Shown piece after piece: positions 25,046 through 32,224 of a stretch of DNA of 32,224 nt (positions are counted from its first letter, which is position 1; each line of letters begins with the position of its first letter). The notes under the pieces are model-generated. The model was given only the letters and a program-made list of their open reading frames with translations, was not told the DNA's origin and made no database searches. The translations under genes were made by a program, and so were the position numbers. This stretch comes from Vicinamibacteria bacterium (GTDB lineage: Bacteria > Acidobacteriota > Vicinamibacteria > Fen-336): assembly GCA_025923995.1 (NCBI GenBank), contig JAICEW010000030.1:1-32224 (forward strand), read 5' to 3'.

Positions 25046-26067
25046 AGACGCTGGTGGTCCGGCTGTCCGCCATCGGCGACGTGGTGCACACGCTGCCGGC
25101 CGCCGCGGCGCTGCGCCGGCACGGCTACGAGGTGGGCTGGGTGGTGGAGCCGGCCGCGCGGCCGCTGATCCAGGGCAACCCGCTGGTGTCGTACGTGACG
25201 CCGGTCCCGCCGGCGCGCGCGTTCCGGCTCGGCCCCTTCCGGCAGGCGGTGCGCGCGCTGCGCGGCGAGCGCTACGACGTCGCGCTCGACTTCCAGGGCC
25301 TGTGGAAGTCGGCGGCGTGGGCGCGCCTGTCGGGCGCGCCGCACGTCACCGGGTACGGCGGGCCCTGGCGCCGCGAGCCGCTCTCGCGCCTGCTCATCAA
25401 GGAGGCGATGTTCTTCCCGCCGGAGGTGCACGTCATCGACAAGAACCTGGCGCTGCTGCGTGCGCTCGACGTCAGCGCCGTGGGCACGCGCGACTTCACG
25501 TTCCCGCCGACCGCCGCCGAAGCGCGCACGATCGAGTCCCGCCTGCAGGAAGCGGGGCTGCGCGCGGAGCAGCTGGTGATCCTGAATCCCGGCGGCGGCT
25601 GGGACAGCAAGCTCTGGCCCCCGGCCGGGTTCGGCGAGGTCGCGCGCGGCCTGCGCGAGAGGGGCCTCACGCCGCTCGTGACCTGGGGTCCGGGGGAGGA
25701 GCGGCTGGCCTCGCGCGTGATCATGGCCTCGGCCGGCACCGCGGTGCTGTGCTTCCCGACCACGCTGCTGGAGCTGCTGGAGCTGGTGCGCCGCGTGCGG
25801 CTGATGGTGGCGGCGGACACGGGCCCGCTCCACCTGGCCTGCGCCGTCGGCACGCCCGTGGTCGGCATCTACGGGCCGACCGACCCGGCGCGCAACGGGC
25901 CCTTCTCGACCGCGGACGTCGTCGTGCGGCGGACGCCGCTGTGCGCGCCCTGCCATCGCCGCCGCTGCGACCTGCACGAGGGCGCGATGGAAGCGATCAC
26001 CTCGCTGGAGGTGCTGCGCGCCATCGACCGCAGGCTGGCGGACGCGCCCGTGCCGCGGACGGCATGA
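25042..26067 (+). CDS. waaC: Lipopolysaccharide heptosyltransferase I
   Basis: This 341-aa GT9 enzyme adds the first heptose to Kdo of the LPS inner core. Hallmarks are [20 protein letters not shown] at the N-terminus, [36 protein letters not shown]-like [13 protein letters not shown] and the nucleotide-sugar binding [44 protein letters not shown] is the WaaC-specific form of the N-terminal motif. The C-terminus holds a cysteine group ([12 protein letters not shown]). Start GTG 25042 overlaps the preceding gene by 4 bp and the stop overlaps the kinase ATG by 4 bp. Confidence 0.93.
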   Translation: MKTLVVRLSAIGDVVHTLPAAAALRRHGYEVGWVVEPAARPLIQGNPLVSYVTPVPPARAFRLGPFRQAVRALRGERYDVALDFQGLWKSAAWARLSGAPHVTGYGGPWRREPLSRLLIKEAMFFPPEVHVIDKNLALLRALDVSAVGTRDFTFPPTAAEARTIESRLQEAGLRAEQLVILNPGGGWDSKLWPPAGFGEVARGLRERGLTPLVTWGPGEERLASRVIMASAGTAVLCFPTTLLELLELVRRVRLMVAADTGPLHLACAVGTPVVGIYGPTDPARNGPFSTADVVVRRTPLCAPCHRRRCDLHEGAMEAITSLEVLRAIDRRLADAPVPRTA

Positions 26068-28628
26068 GCACCGAGGGCGGACCCGGAGCCGAGGCGCTGT
26101 GCCGCGAGATCGCGGCGCTCCCGGACCCCGAGCGCTCGGCGCGCCTGGCGGCGCTGCGGCGCGAGTCGCCCCGGCTCGCGCGCGAGGTGGAGGATCTGCT
26201 GGCCACCACGCTGGCCACCATGGGGATGTTCGAGACTCCGGCCGCGGGCGAGCCTCTCGCCCAGCCGGGGGCCGCGCCCTCGCGGCTGGGCGCCTGGCGC
26301 CTGGTCGAGCCCCTGGGCGAGGGCGGCATGGGCGAGGTGTGGCTGGCCGAGCGCATCGAGGGCGGCTTCAAGCAGCAGGCCGCGCTCAAGCTGGTGCGGG
26401 CCGCGGTCGCGCGGGAGCACGCGCTGGCGCGCTTCCGGCTGGAGCGGCAGGTGCTCGCGCATCTCAACCACCCGGCGATCGCCAAGGTGCTGGACGGCGG
26501 CATCGCGCCCGATGGCCGGCCCTGGTTCGCGATGGAGCTGGTGGCGGGCCGGCCGATCACGGACTTCGCGCGCGAGCGCTCGCTGCCGCTGCGCGAGCGC
26601 CTGCTGCTGCTGATCGCGGTGTGCGAGGCGGTCGACTACGCCCACCGGAGCCTGGTGGTGCACCGGGACCTCAAGCCGTCCAACATCGTGGTGACCCCGT
26701 CGGGCGAGCCCCGGCTGCTGGACTTCGGCCTGGCCAAGATGCTCGAGGCCGACGACGATCCCGGCCTCACGCGCACCCACATGCTGGCGTTCACGCCCGC
26801 CTACGCGGCGCCCGAGCAGGTGCTGGGCGGCGCCATCACCACGGCCACGGACGTGTACGCGCTGGGCGTGCTGCTCTACGAGCTGCTCACGGGCCGGCTG
26901 CCCCACGACCGGGGCGCGCGCAGCCCTGCCGCGCTGGCGGACATGGTGTCGCACGAGACGGTCACGCGCCCGTCGCTGGCGCTGCGGCGCGACCTGTCCG
27001 GCGTGCCGGCCGCTCCCGACGCGGTGCACCGGGCGCGCGCGATGGAGGGAGACGTCGACACCATCGCGCTGAAGGCGCTCCACCGCGAGCCCGAGCGGCG
27101 CTACCAGGGTGCGGCCGCGCTGGCCGACGACCTGCGCCGCTACCTGGAGGGGCGGCCCATCGCGGCCCGGCCGGACACGCTGGGCTACCGCGCGCGCCGC
27201 TTCGTGGGGAGGCACCGGGTCGTGGTGGCGCTGGCCGCCCTCGCGTTCCTCTCGCTGGCCACGGGGCTGGGCGCGGCGCTCGTGCAGCGCAACCACGCGC
27301 GGCGCGAGGCCGACCGCGCGCAGAGCGAGGCCCGCCGCGCCGAGCGCATCAAGGGCTTCGCGCTGGAGCTGCTCTCGCAGGCCGACCCGACCCAGAGCAC
27401 GCGCGGGCGGGAGATGTCGGCCGCGGAGCTGCTGCACAGCGCGGCCGCGCAGGTGGAGAAGGGGCTCGCGGACGAGCCCGCCGCCCGCACCGAGATGAGG
27501 ATGGTCGTGGCCCGCGGCCTGGTGAGCCTGGGCGAGTCGAAGGAGGCCCTGCCCCTGCTCGACCGCTCGCTCGCGGAGATGCGCTCCCGACCGACGGAGC
27601 CGGCGGCGCTCAGCCTGGCCCTGCACGAGAAGGCGAAGGCGCTCTTCAACTCGAGCGACCTCGAGGGCTCGCGGGCGGCCGCGGAGGAGGCGCTCGCCCT
27701 CCTGGACGGGCTGGGGGCGCAGGCCGACGCGGAAGCGCGCATCCGCGTCCGCACCACCCTGCTGCGGCTCGCCAACGTCCAGGGCCGGCACGCGGACGCG
27801 GTCGACATCGGCCGGCGGAACCTCGAGGAGCGTCGCGCTCTCCTGGGTCCGGACGCCCCCGCGCTCGCGCCCGACTGGAACAACCTGGCCGCGTCGCAGC
27901 TGGCGCTCGACCGCTACGCCGACGCGGAGCGCGGGTTCCGCGAGGCGTCGCGGCTGCTCGCGCTCGACCCCAAGGCGCCCGAGTCCCGGCAGGCCTGGAT
28001 CAAGAACGGGATCGGCTCGGCCGTGTGGAGCCTCGGACGGCTCGACGAGAGCCGACGCGAGCTGGAGCAGGCGCGCGAGATCGCCGTGCGCACGCTGGGG
28101 CCCGAGCACGAGCTGGTGGGCCTGACGCTGCTCAACATGGGCGTGACCGGCGCGCGTGAGGGGCGCACGGCCGACGCGCTGGCCCGCCTGGAAGAGGCCC
28201 GGACGATCTATGCCCGGCTCAACCATCCGCAGATCGCGCGCGTGGACCTCGAGCGCGGCGTGGTCCGCCTCACGCTGGGGCGCGACGCCGAGGCCGAGCG
28301 CATCCTGGCGGACCTGACGGCGCGCTTCGCACAGCGGCCGCAGGACCGCTCCGAGGTGCGCTACCGCGGGCAGGCCGCGCTGGGCCTGGCGCGGGCGCGC
28401 CTGGGGCGGACGGCCGAGGGCGCGGCCCTCGCGCAGGACGCGCTCGGCGAGCTCGAGAAGAGCGGGCTGGGGAGCAGCGACGACTACGCGTACTCCGCCG
28501 CCTACCTGGCGGAGATCCTGGAGCGGCAGGGCAAGGGGGACGAGGCGCGCGCCTGGCGCGAGCGCTCGCAGGCGACGCTGGTGTCGCTGCTGGGCCGGGA
28601 CCACCCGGCGCTGCGGACGGCGCGTTGA
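26064..28628 (+). CDS. Serine/threonine protein kinase with TPR-like C-terminus
   Basis: This 854-aa protein is a PknB-like transmembrane kinase. The glycine loop LGEGGMGEVW is near residue 84, VHRDLKPSN near 199, DFGLAK near 220 and the APE motif in YAAPEQVLGG; a substrate arginine (PERRYQGAAALADDLRRYL) closes the catalytic domain. A single membrane helix (VVVALAALAFLSLATGLGAALV) is at about 386-407. The rest, about 430-850, is TPR-like helical repeats (EALPLLDRSLAEM, YADAERGFREASRLL, DESRRELEQARE). The catalytic residues are intact. The ATG at 26064 overlaps waaC by 4 bp, so it is the ninth gene of the LPS operon; the longer frame in the track reads through waaC. A role in sensing or controlling envelope synthesis is inference. 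Confidence 0.93.
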   Translation: MSTEGGPGAEALCREIAALPDPERSARLAALRRESPRLAREVEDLLATTLATMGMFETPAAGEPLAQPGAAPSRLGAWRLVEPLGEGGMGEVWLAERIEGGFKQQAALKLVRAAVAREHALARFRLERQVLAHLNHPAIAKVLDGGIAPDGRPWFAMELVAGRPITDFARERSLPLRERLLLLIAVCEAVDYAHRSLVVHRDLKPSNIVVTPSGEPRLLDFGLAKMLEADDDPGLTRTHMLAFTPAYAAPEQVLGGAITTATDVYALGVLLYELLTGRLPHDRGARSPAALADMVSHETVTRPSLALRRDLSGVPAAPDAVHRARAMEGDVDTIALKALHREPERRYQGAAALADDLRRYLEGRPIAARPDTLGYRARRFVGRHRVVVALAALAFLSLATGLGAALVQRNHARREADRAQSEARRAERIKGFALELLSQADPTQSTRGREMSAAELLHSAAAQVEKGLADEPAARTEMRMVVARGLVSLGESKEALPLLDRSLAEMRSRPTEPAALSLALHEKAKALFNSSDLEGSRAAAEEALALLDGLGAQADAEARIRVRTTLLRLANVQGRHADAVDIGRRNLEERRALLGPDAPALAPDWNNLAASQLALDRYADAERGFREASRLLALDPKAPESRQAWIKNGIGSAVWSLGRLDESRRELEQAREIAVRTLGPEHELVGLTLLNMGVTGAREGRTADALARLEEARTIYARLNHPQIARVDLERGVVRLTLGRDAEAERILADLTARFAQRPQDRSEVRYRGQAALGLARARLGRTAEGAALAQDALGELEKSGLGSSDDYAYSAAYLAEILERQGKGDEARAWRERSQATLVSLLGRDHPALRTAR

Positions 28629-29152
28629 AGCTGTCGCGTCTGCGCGTCCCGGCCGGCTATCTGGTCGGCGCGCTGGTGATCGTCCTCGCGCGCCCCTCGC
28701 CGCTCGCGCTGGCGGCGGGAGCCGCGCTGGCCGCGGCCGGAGAGGCCGTGCGCCTCTGGGCCTCGGGTCACATCGAGAAGACGCGCCGCCTGGCCACCGG
28801 CGGGCCCTACGCGCACACCCGCAACCCGCTCTACGTCGGCAGCGTGCTCATGGCGATCGGCCTCGCGGTCGGCACCGCCAGCCCGTGGGTGGTGGCGGCG
28901 GTCGCGCTCTACTTCGCCGCGTTCTACCCGCCCGTGATCCGCGAGGAGTCGGCGTTCCTGCGCGAGAAGTTCGGAGAGGAGTACGCGGCCTGGGCGGCGG
29001 ACGTCCCGGCGTTCCTCCCGCGGCTCACACCAGGCGGGCCGCGGGCCACGCGCTTTCTCTGGACACGCGTCCGCGTGAACCGCGAGTGGCGCACGGCGCT
29101 GGCGGTGCCGCTGCTGGTGGCCCTGCTCTACGCGCGGGGGCGCTGGCTCTAG
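28625..29152 (+). CDS. Isoprenylcysteine carboxyl methyltransferase-like membrane protein
   Basis: This 175-aa protein has about four hydrophobic segments and the signature of the ICMT/PEMT-type membrane methyltransferases: GPYAHTRNPLYVGSVLMAIGLAVG (the conserved R-N-P-x-Y-x-G motif), and later REESAFLREKFGEEYAAWAADVPAFLPR (the E-E-x-x-L-x-x-x-F-G-x-x-Y block), which together bind S-adenosylmethionine. Bacterial members methylate unknown lipids or other substrates. It starts at TTG 28625, overlapping the kinase stop by 4 bp (TTGA), and is the last gene of the ten-gene chain. It converges on the permease gene with only 6 bp between, without a visible terminator. Confidence 0.85.
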   Translation: MKLSRLRVPAGYLVGALVIVLARPSPLALAAGAALAAAGEAVRLWASGHIEKTRRLATGGPYAHTRNPLYVGSVLMAIGLAVGTASPWVVAAVALYFAAFYPPVIREESAFLREKFGEEYAAWAADVPAFLPRLTPGGPRATRFLWTRVRVNREWRTALAVPLLVALLYARGRWL

Positions 29153-29158
29153 GCGCGC

Positions 29159-31906
29159 TCACTCCTGGCGCAGCGCCGTCATCGGGTCGAGACGCGAGGC
29201 CCGGTGGGCGGGCCAGTAGGCGGCATTGAGCGCGGCGAGAACGAGCAGGGCGGTCGCCGCGGCCAGGGTGAGCGGGTCGGCCGGGGCCACGCCGTACAGG
29301 CGGGCGCCGATCAGGCGCGCCGCCGCGAACGTGAGGGCCAGGCCGGCGGCCACCCCGATGCCGACGACCGCTCCCGTCTCGCGGAGGATCATCGCGATCA
29401 CGCCGCCGGGCCGCGCACCGAGGGCGATGCGGACCGCGATCTCGCGCGTGCGTCGCGCGATCTCGTACGAGAGCACGCCGTAGAGGCCGATGGCGGCAAG
29501 GGCCAGGGCGACGCACCCGAACACCGCGGCCAGCTGCGCGGTCGTGCGGTCCTGAGCCGTCAGGGGTGCCAGCTGCTCGTCGAGCGACGCCGCGTCGAGG
29601 ATGGGAAGACCGGCGTCGACGCGCGCGATCGACTTGCGGACGGCCGTCGTCATGGAGAGGGGCTCGCCCGACGTCCGGATGAGGAACGTGGGGGTCTTGA
29701 GCCGCGGGAGCGCCTGCAGTCCCGCCACGAAGTGGCGGGGCACGACGGCGTCGCGCAGCCCCTGGGTGCGTGCGTCGCGGGCGACGCCGACCACGCGGCA
29801 GCTCTTCGCCAGCGCGTTGCCGTGCTCCACCTGCGTGACGCCCAGCCCCAGCGGGTCGCGGCCGGCGAAGAAGCGGCGGACGAAGCTCTCGTTGACCACG
29901 CAGGCGTCGGCGGCACCCGCGGCGTCCGCCTCGGTGACCTCGCGACCCCTGACGACGGGGACGCCGAGTGTCGAGAAGTACCCCGGTCCGACGACGTCGA
30001 AGGCGGACGAGCGGTCGTCGTCGCCGGTGGGCTCGTGCCCTTCCGCACGGATGGTCGCGCTCGACTCGCCTCCGGTGAACAGGCCCAGCTGGGAGAAGCT
30101 CACCGCGCGCACTCCGGGGACGCGCGCGAGCTCGCCGAGCAGCTCGCGCAGCACGCCGCCGCGCCGGACGTCGTCGTAGCCGGCCTCGCGGAGGTCGACG
30201 CGCACCAGCAGCAGCCGCTCCGCGGGGTAGCCGAGGTCGGCGTGCTTCAGGTTGTGGACCGTGCGCGCGAGCAGGCCCGCGCCCACCAGCAGCGGGAGCG
30301 ACAGGGCCAGCTGCGCGCTCACGAGCGAACGGCCCGAGCGCCGCTGGCCCTCCCAGCCCACGGCGCCGCGGCTCTCCTGCCGCAGGCCCGCGCCCGCCTC
30401 GGTCCTCGTCACCTGCCATGCCGGAAGCAGCCCGAACAGGATCGCGGCGGCGACGGTGGCGCCCGTCAGGAACGTGAGGACCACCGGATCGAGATGGAAT
30501 CCCATACGGAAGTCCGAGTCGGACCTCGCCAGCATCCGGACGAGCGCGCCGTGGAGGGCGAAGGCCACGGCGAGCCCGGCCAGGCCCCCCAGGGCGGCCA
30601 CCGCCAGGCTCTCCGTCAGCAGCTGGCGGAGCAGCCTCGCGCGCGTCGCGCCCAGCGCCAGCCGCAGCGCGATCTCGGGCATGCGCGCGGTGCCGCGCGC
30701 CAGCAGGAGGGTCGCGAGGTTGGCGCAGGCGATCAGCAGGAGCACGCCGACGGCGGCCAGCAAGGCGGTCAGCGACTGCGAGAAGTCGGGCCGCCGCGAC
30801 GAGGCCCCGCGCGCGGCGGGCCGGACCTCGAGGCGCTGGTCCAGGTACTCGCTGCGCCGCGGCCCGGTGGCGATGGCGCCGTAGAAGGACTCGAGGCCGG
30901 CGCGGAAGACGGTGTTCGCCTCGGCGTCCGCCTGGGCCAGCGTCACGCCCGGCCGCAGCCTCCCGAACACGTGCAGCCACATGACCTTCTCCGGCGGCGT
31001 GTCGTGCAGGCGATCGGTGCCGGGCAGCACGAGCGGTTGCGCGCGCAGCGGGAGCCACAGGTCCGGCTGCTGGCCGGCGGTCTCGCCGATGAAGCCGGGC
31101 GCCGCGACGCCGACGATGGGGAAGGCCGTCTGGCGGACGATCAGCGTCCGGCCGAGCACGTCCGCCCGGCCGTCGAACCTCCGGCGCCAGTAGCCGTGGC
31201 TCAGCACGACGCCGGGCGCCTCCCGCCGATCCCCGACGCCGAAGACGCGGCCGATCGCCACGCCCGCGCCCAGGACCTGGAAGAACTCGTCGGAGACGAG
31301 CCGGCCGCTGGCCTCCTCCGGTTCGTCGTGCTCGAAGCGGACCCGCCACGAGCTCAGGCTGCACTGCGACGCCATCAGCTCGGAGAAGCTCCGGGCCTGG
31401 TCGCGCAGCTGCAGGAACTCCTCGTGGGAGAGCCAGGCCCGCGGGCCATCCGAGGCGTCCCAACGGCCCGTCCAGCTGCCGGACTCGTCCGGGTTCGACA
31501 ACATCACGAGCTGCTCGGGACGGTCGACGGCCGGAAGCGGCGCGTGCAGGATGCCGTTCCACAGCGCGAAGATGGCGGCGTTGGCCCCGATGCCCAGCGC
31601 GAGCGACAGGACCGCGAAGACGGTGAAGAGCGGATCGCGCCGGAGCCGCCGCAGGCCGTACCGAAGGTCGTGGGCGAGGGCCTCGAGACGCGCGCCGGCG
31701 CGCGCCTCGCGCACCTTCTGCCTGGTCGCCGCCAGCGGCCCCAGCTCGGCGGCGGCGGCGCGACGGGCGGCGTCGGCGGTCTGGCCCGCCCGGACCTTCT
31801 CCTCGACGGCCAGGTCGAGCACGGCCGCCAGCTCGTCGTCCAGTTCCCGATCGACGTGCGCGCGGTGCGCCAGGTTGCGCCAGAGGCTCGCCAGCCGGGA
31901 TCGCAT
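29159..31906 (-). CDS. ADOP-type duplicated MacB/FtsX permease
   Basis: This 915-aa protein is a permease of the acidobacterial duplicated orphan permease (ADOP) type. It begins with a cytoplasmic helical domain (WRNLAHRAHVDRELDDELAAVLDLAVEEKVRAG), then a membrane helix (FTVFAVLSLALGIGANAAIFAL), a first MacB periplasmic core and FtsX domain (IACANLATLLLARG, EIALRLALGATRARLLRQLL near residue 400), and a second copy ending in IARRTREIAVRIALGARPGG near residue 810. No ATPase gene accompanies it, hence orphan. Such proteins may move lipids, peptides or antibiotics; the substrate is unknown. The ATG at 31906 has GAGAGG 5 nt upstream and lies 9 nt after the PadR gene stop, so the regulator is upstream in the same unit. 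Confidence 0.92.
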   Translation of the reverse strand: MRSRLASLWRNLAHRAHVDRELDDELAAVLDLAVEEKVRAGQTADAARRAAAAELGPLAATRQKVREARAGARLEALAHDLRYGLRRLRRDPLFTVFAVLSLALGIGANAAIFALWNGILHAPLPAVDRPEQLVMLSNPDESGSWTGRWDASDGPRAWLSHEEFLQLRDQARSFSELMASQCSLSSWRVRFEHDEPEEASGRLVSDEFFQVLGAGVAIGRVFGVGDRREAPGVVLSHGYWRRRFDGRADVLGRTLIVRQTAFPIVGVAAPGFIGETAGQQPDLWLPLRAQPLVLPGTDRLHDTPPEKVMWLHVFGRLRPGVTLAQADAEANTVFRAGLESFYGAIATGPRRSEYLDQRLEVRPAARGASSRRPDFSQSLTALLAAVGVLLLIACANLATLLLARGTARMPEIALRLALGATRARLLRQLLTESLAVAALGGLAGLAVAFALHGALVRMLARSDSDFRMGFHLDPVVLTFLTGATVAAAILFGLLPAWQVTRTEAGAGLRQESRGAVGWEGQRRSGRSLVSAQLALSLPLLVGAGLLARTVHNLKHADLGYPAERLLLVRVDLREAGYDDVRRGGVLRELLGELARVPGVRAVSFSQLGLFTGGESSATIRAEGHEPTGDDDRSSAFDVVGPGYFSTLGVPVVRGREVTEADAAGAADACVVNESFVRRFFAGRDPLGLGVTQVEHGNALAKSCRVVGVARDARTQGLRDAVVPRHFVAGLQALPRLKTPTFLIRTSGEPLSMTTAVRKSIARVDAGLPILDAASLDEQLAPLTAQDRTTAQLAAVFGCVALALAAIGLYGVLSYEIARRTREIAVRIALGARPGGVIAMILRETGAVVGIGVAAGLALTFAAARLIGARLYGVAPADPLTLAAATALLVLAALNAAYWPAHRASRLDPMTALRQE

Positions 31907-31915
31907 GTGCGCCTC

Positions 31916-32224
31916 TCAGGCCTCGAGAGCGCGCGCGATGGCGAGGGCGATGCGGTTCCACTGCTGCGTCTCCTCGCCCAGCTGGCGCCGGCCCGCCTTG
32001 GTCAGCTCGTAGTACTTCGCGCGGCGGTTGTTCTCGGAGGCCTCCCAGCGCGCGGCCAGCCATCCGGCCTCCTCCAGGCGGTGCAGCGCGGGGAAGAGGG
32101 ATCCGGGCTGGACCACGAAGGTGCCGCCGGTGATCTGCTCGATGCGGCGCGAGACGCCCAGCCCGTGCTGCTCGCCGGCGGAGAGCGCCTTGAGGATCAG
32201 CAGGTCCAGCGTGCCCTGGAGCAG
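31916..32224 (-). CDS. PadR-family transcriptional regulator (5' end outside window)
   Basis: The frame is open to the window end, so about 102 C-terminal codons of a winged-helix PadR regulator are seen. The start is missing; the visible part begins LLQGTLDLLILKALSAGEQHG, the standard PadR N-terminus, so only a few residues are lacking. The recognition region is GSLFPALHRLEEAGWL and the wing includes RRAKYYELTKAG; a C-terminal helix (WNRIALAIARALEA) follows. It ends 9 nt before the ADOP permease ATG. PadR proteins usually repress their neighbours in response to a ligand, and this pairing with ADOP permeases is frequent in Acidobacteria. The ORF-track start at 32116 (GTG) is an internal valine. 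Confidence 0.93.
   Translation of the reverse strand: MLQGTLDLLILKALSAGEQHGLGVSRRIEQITGGTFVVQPGSLFPALHRLEEAGWLAARWEASENNRRAKYYELTKAGRRQLGEETQQWNRIALAIARALEA

Noticed and set aside
25302-26063. N-terminal extension of the kinase ORF upstream of 26064
   Set aside because: It reads through waaC out of frame; the ATG at 26064 overlapping the waaC stop gives a normal kinase N-terminus.
25869-28604. 911-aa minus-strand ORF
   Set aside because: It is antisense to the kinase-TPR gene; low complexity and no recognisable domain.

Overview
The window reads as one high-GC chromosome segment from a Gram-negative bacterium, most likely an acidobacterium. The taxonomic hint is the protein content: a VWFA-related secreted protein of the type expanded in Acidobacteria (TIGR03436-like), a duplicated-domain MacB/FtsX permease next to a PadR regulator (the ADOP arrangement), and a PknB-type kinase with a TPR-rich C-terminus. 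The lipid A/Kdo/heptose genes show an outer membrane with LPS. Codon use and composition look uniform. I see no insertion sequence, prophage, CRISPR array, rRNA or tRNA, and no gene-free stretch over 300 bp.

Layout. 1-1181: 3' part of a TPR protein, closed by a strong hairpin shared with the opposing operon. 1233-3567 (minus): DUF1285-like protein, endonuclease IV (nfo) and epoxyqueuosine reductase (queG), each overlapping the next by 4 bp. 3656-4747: quinolinate synthase (nadA). 4768-7616: a TPP riboswitch with a terminator hairpin, then thiC, a dienelactone hydrolase-family protein and an unrecognised cysteine-rich protein in a tight chain. 7721-8650: an exported alpha/beta hydrolase whose ribosome-binding site lies inside a perfect inverted repeat. 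8655-9442 (minus): a small protein overlapping a nucleotidyltransferase-like protein, a possible two-gene toxin-antitoxin-like module. 9508-11999: a Rieske ferredoxin and the VWFA-related protein.

12015-15463 (minus): the gap-pgk-tpiA-secG cluster, three consecutive lower-glycolysis enzymes plus a SecYEG subunit, behind a good sigma70-like promoter. 15567-16379: a secreted S51 peptidase (cyanophycinase-like). 16465-18713: a 52-aa secreted or membrane peptide divergent from a GAF-plus-Fis-HTH regulator, which is translationally linked to a multi-pass membrane protein and a single-pass protein.

18803-29152: a ten-gene plus-strand operon in which every junction overlaps by 1 or 4 bp: waaA, lpxK, lpxL-type acyltransferase, waaF, gmhB, hldE-like kinase (rfaE1), hldE-like nucleotidyltransferase (rfaE2), waaC, a Ser/Thr kinase-TPR receptor and an isoprenylcysteine-methyltransferase-like membrane protein. 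It supplies Kdo transfer, lipid A 4'-phosphorylation, late acylation, three of the ADP-heptose steps and two heptosyl transfers. gmhA and hldD are not in the window. 29159-32224 (minus): the ADOP-type permease and its PadR regulator, cut by the window end.

The most notable general signal is a recurrent start architecture. Three transcription-unit-leading genes have a TANNNT hexamer exactly 6 nt before ATG, and a fourth has AATAAT 7 nt before GTG. All four have little or no Shine-Dalgarno sequence, so leaderless transcripts are likely. The start assigned to waaA appears to be a rare CTG codon.
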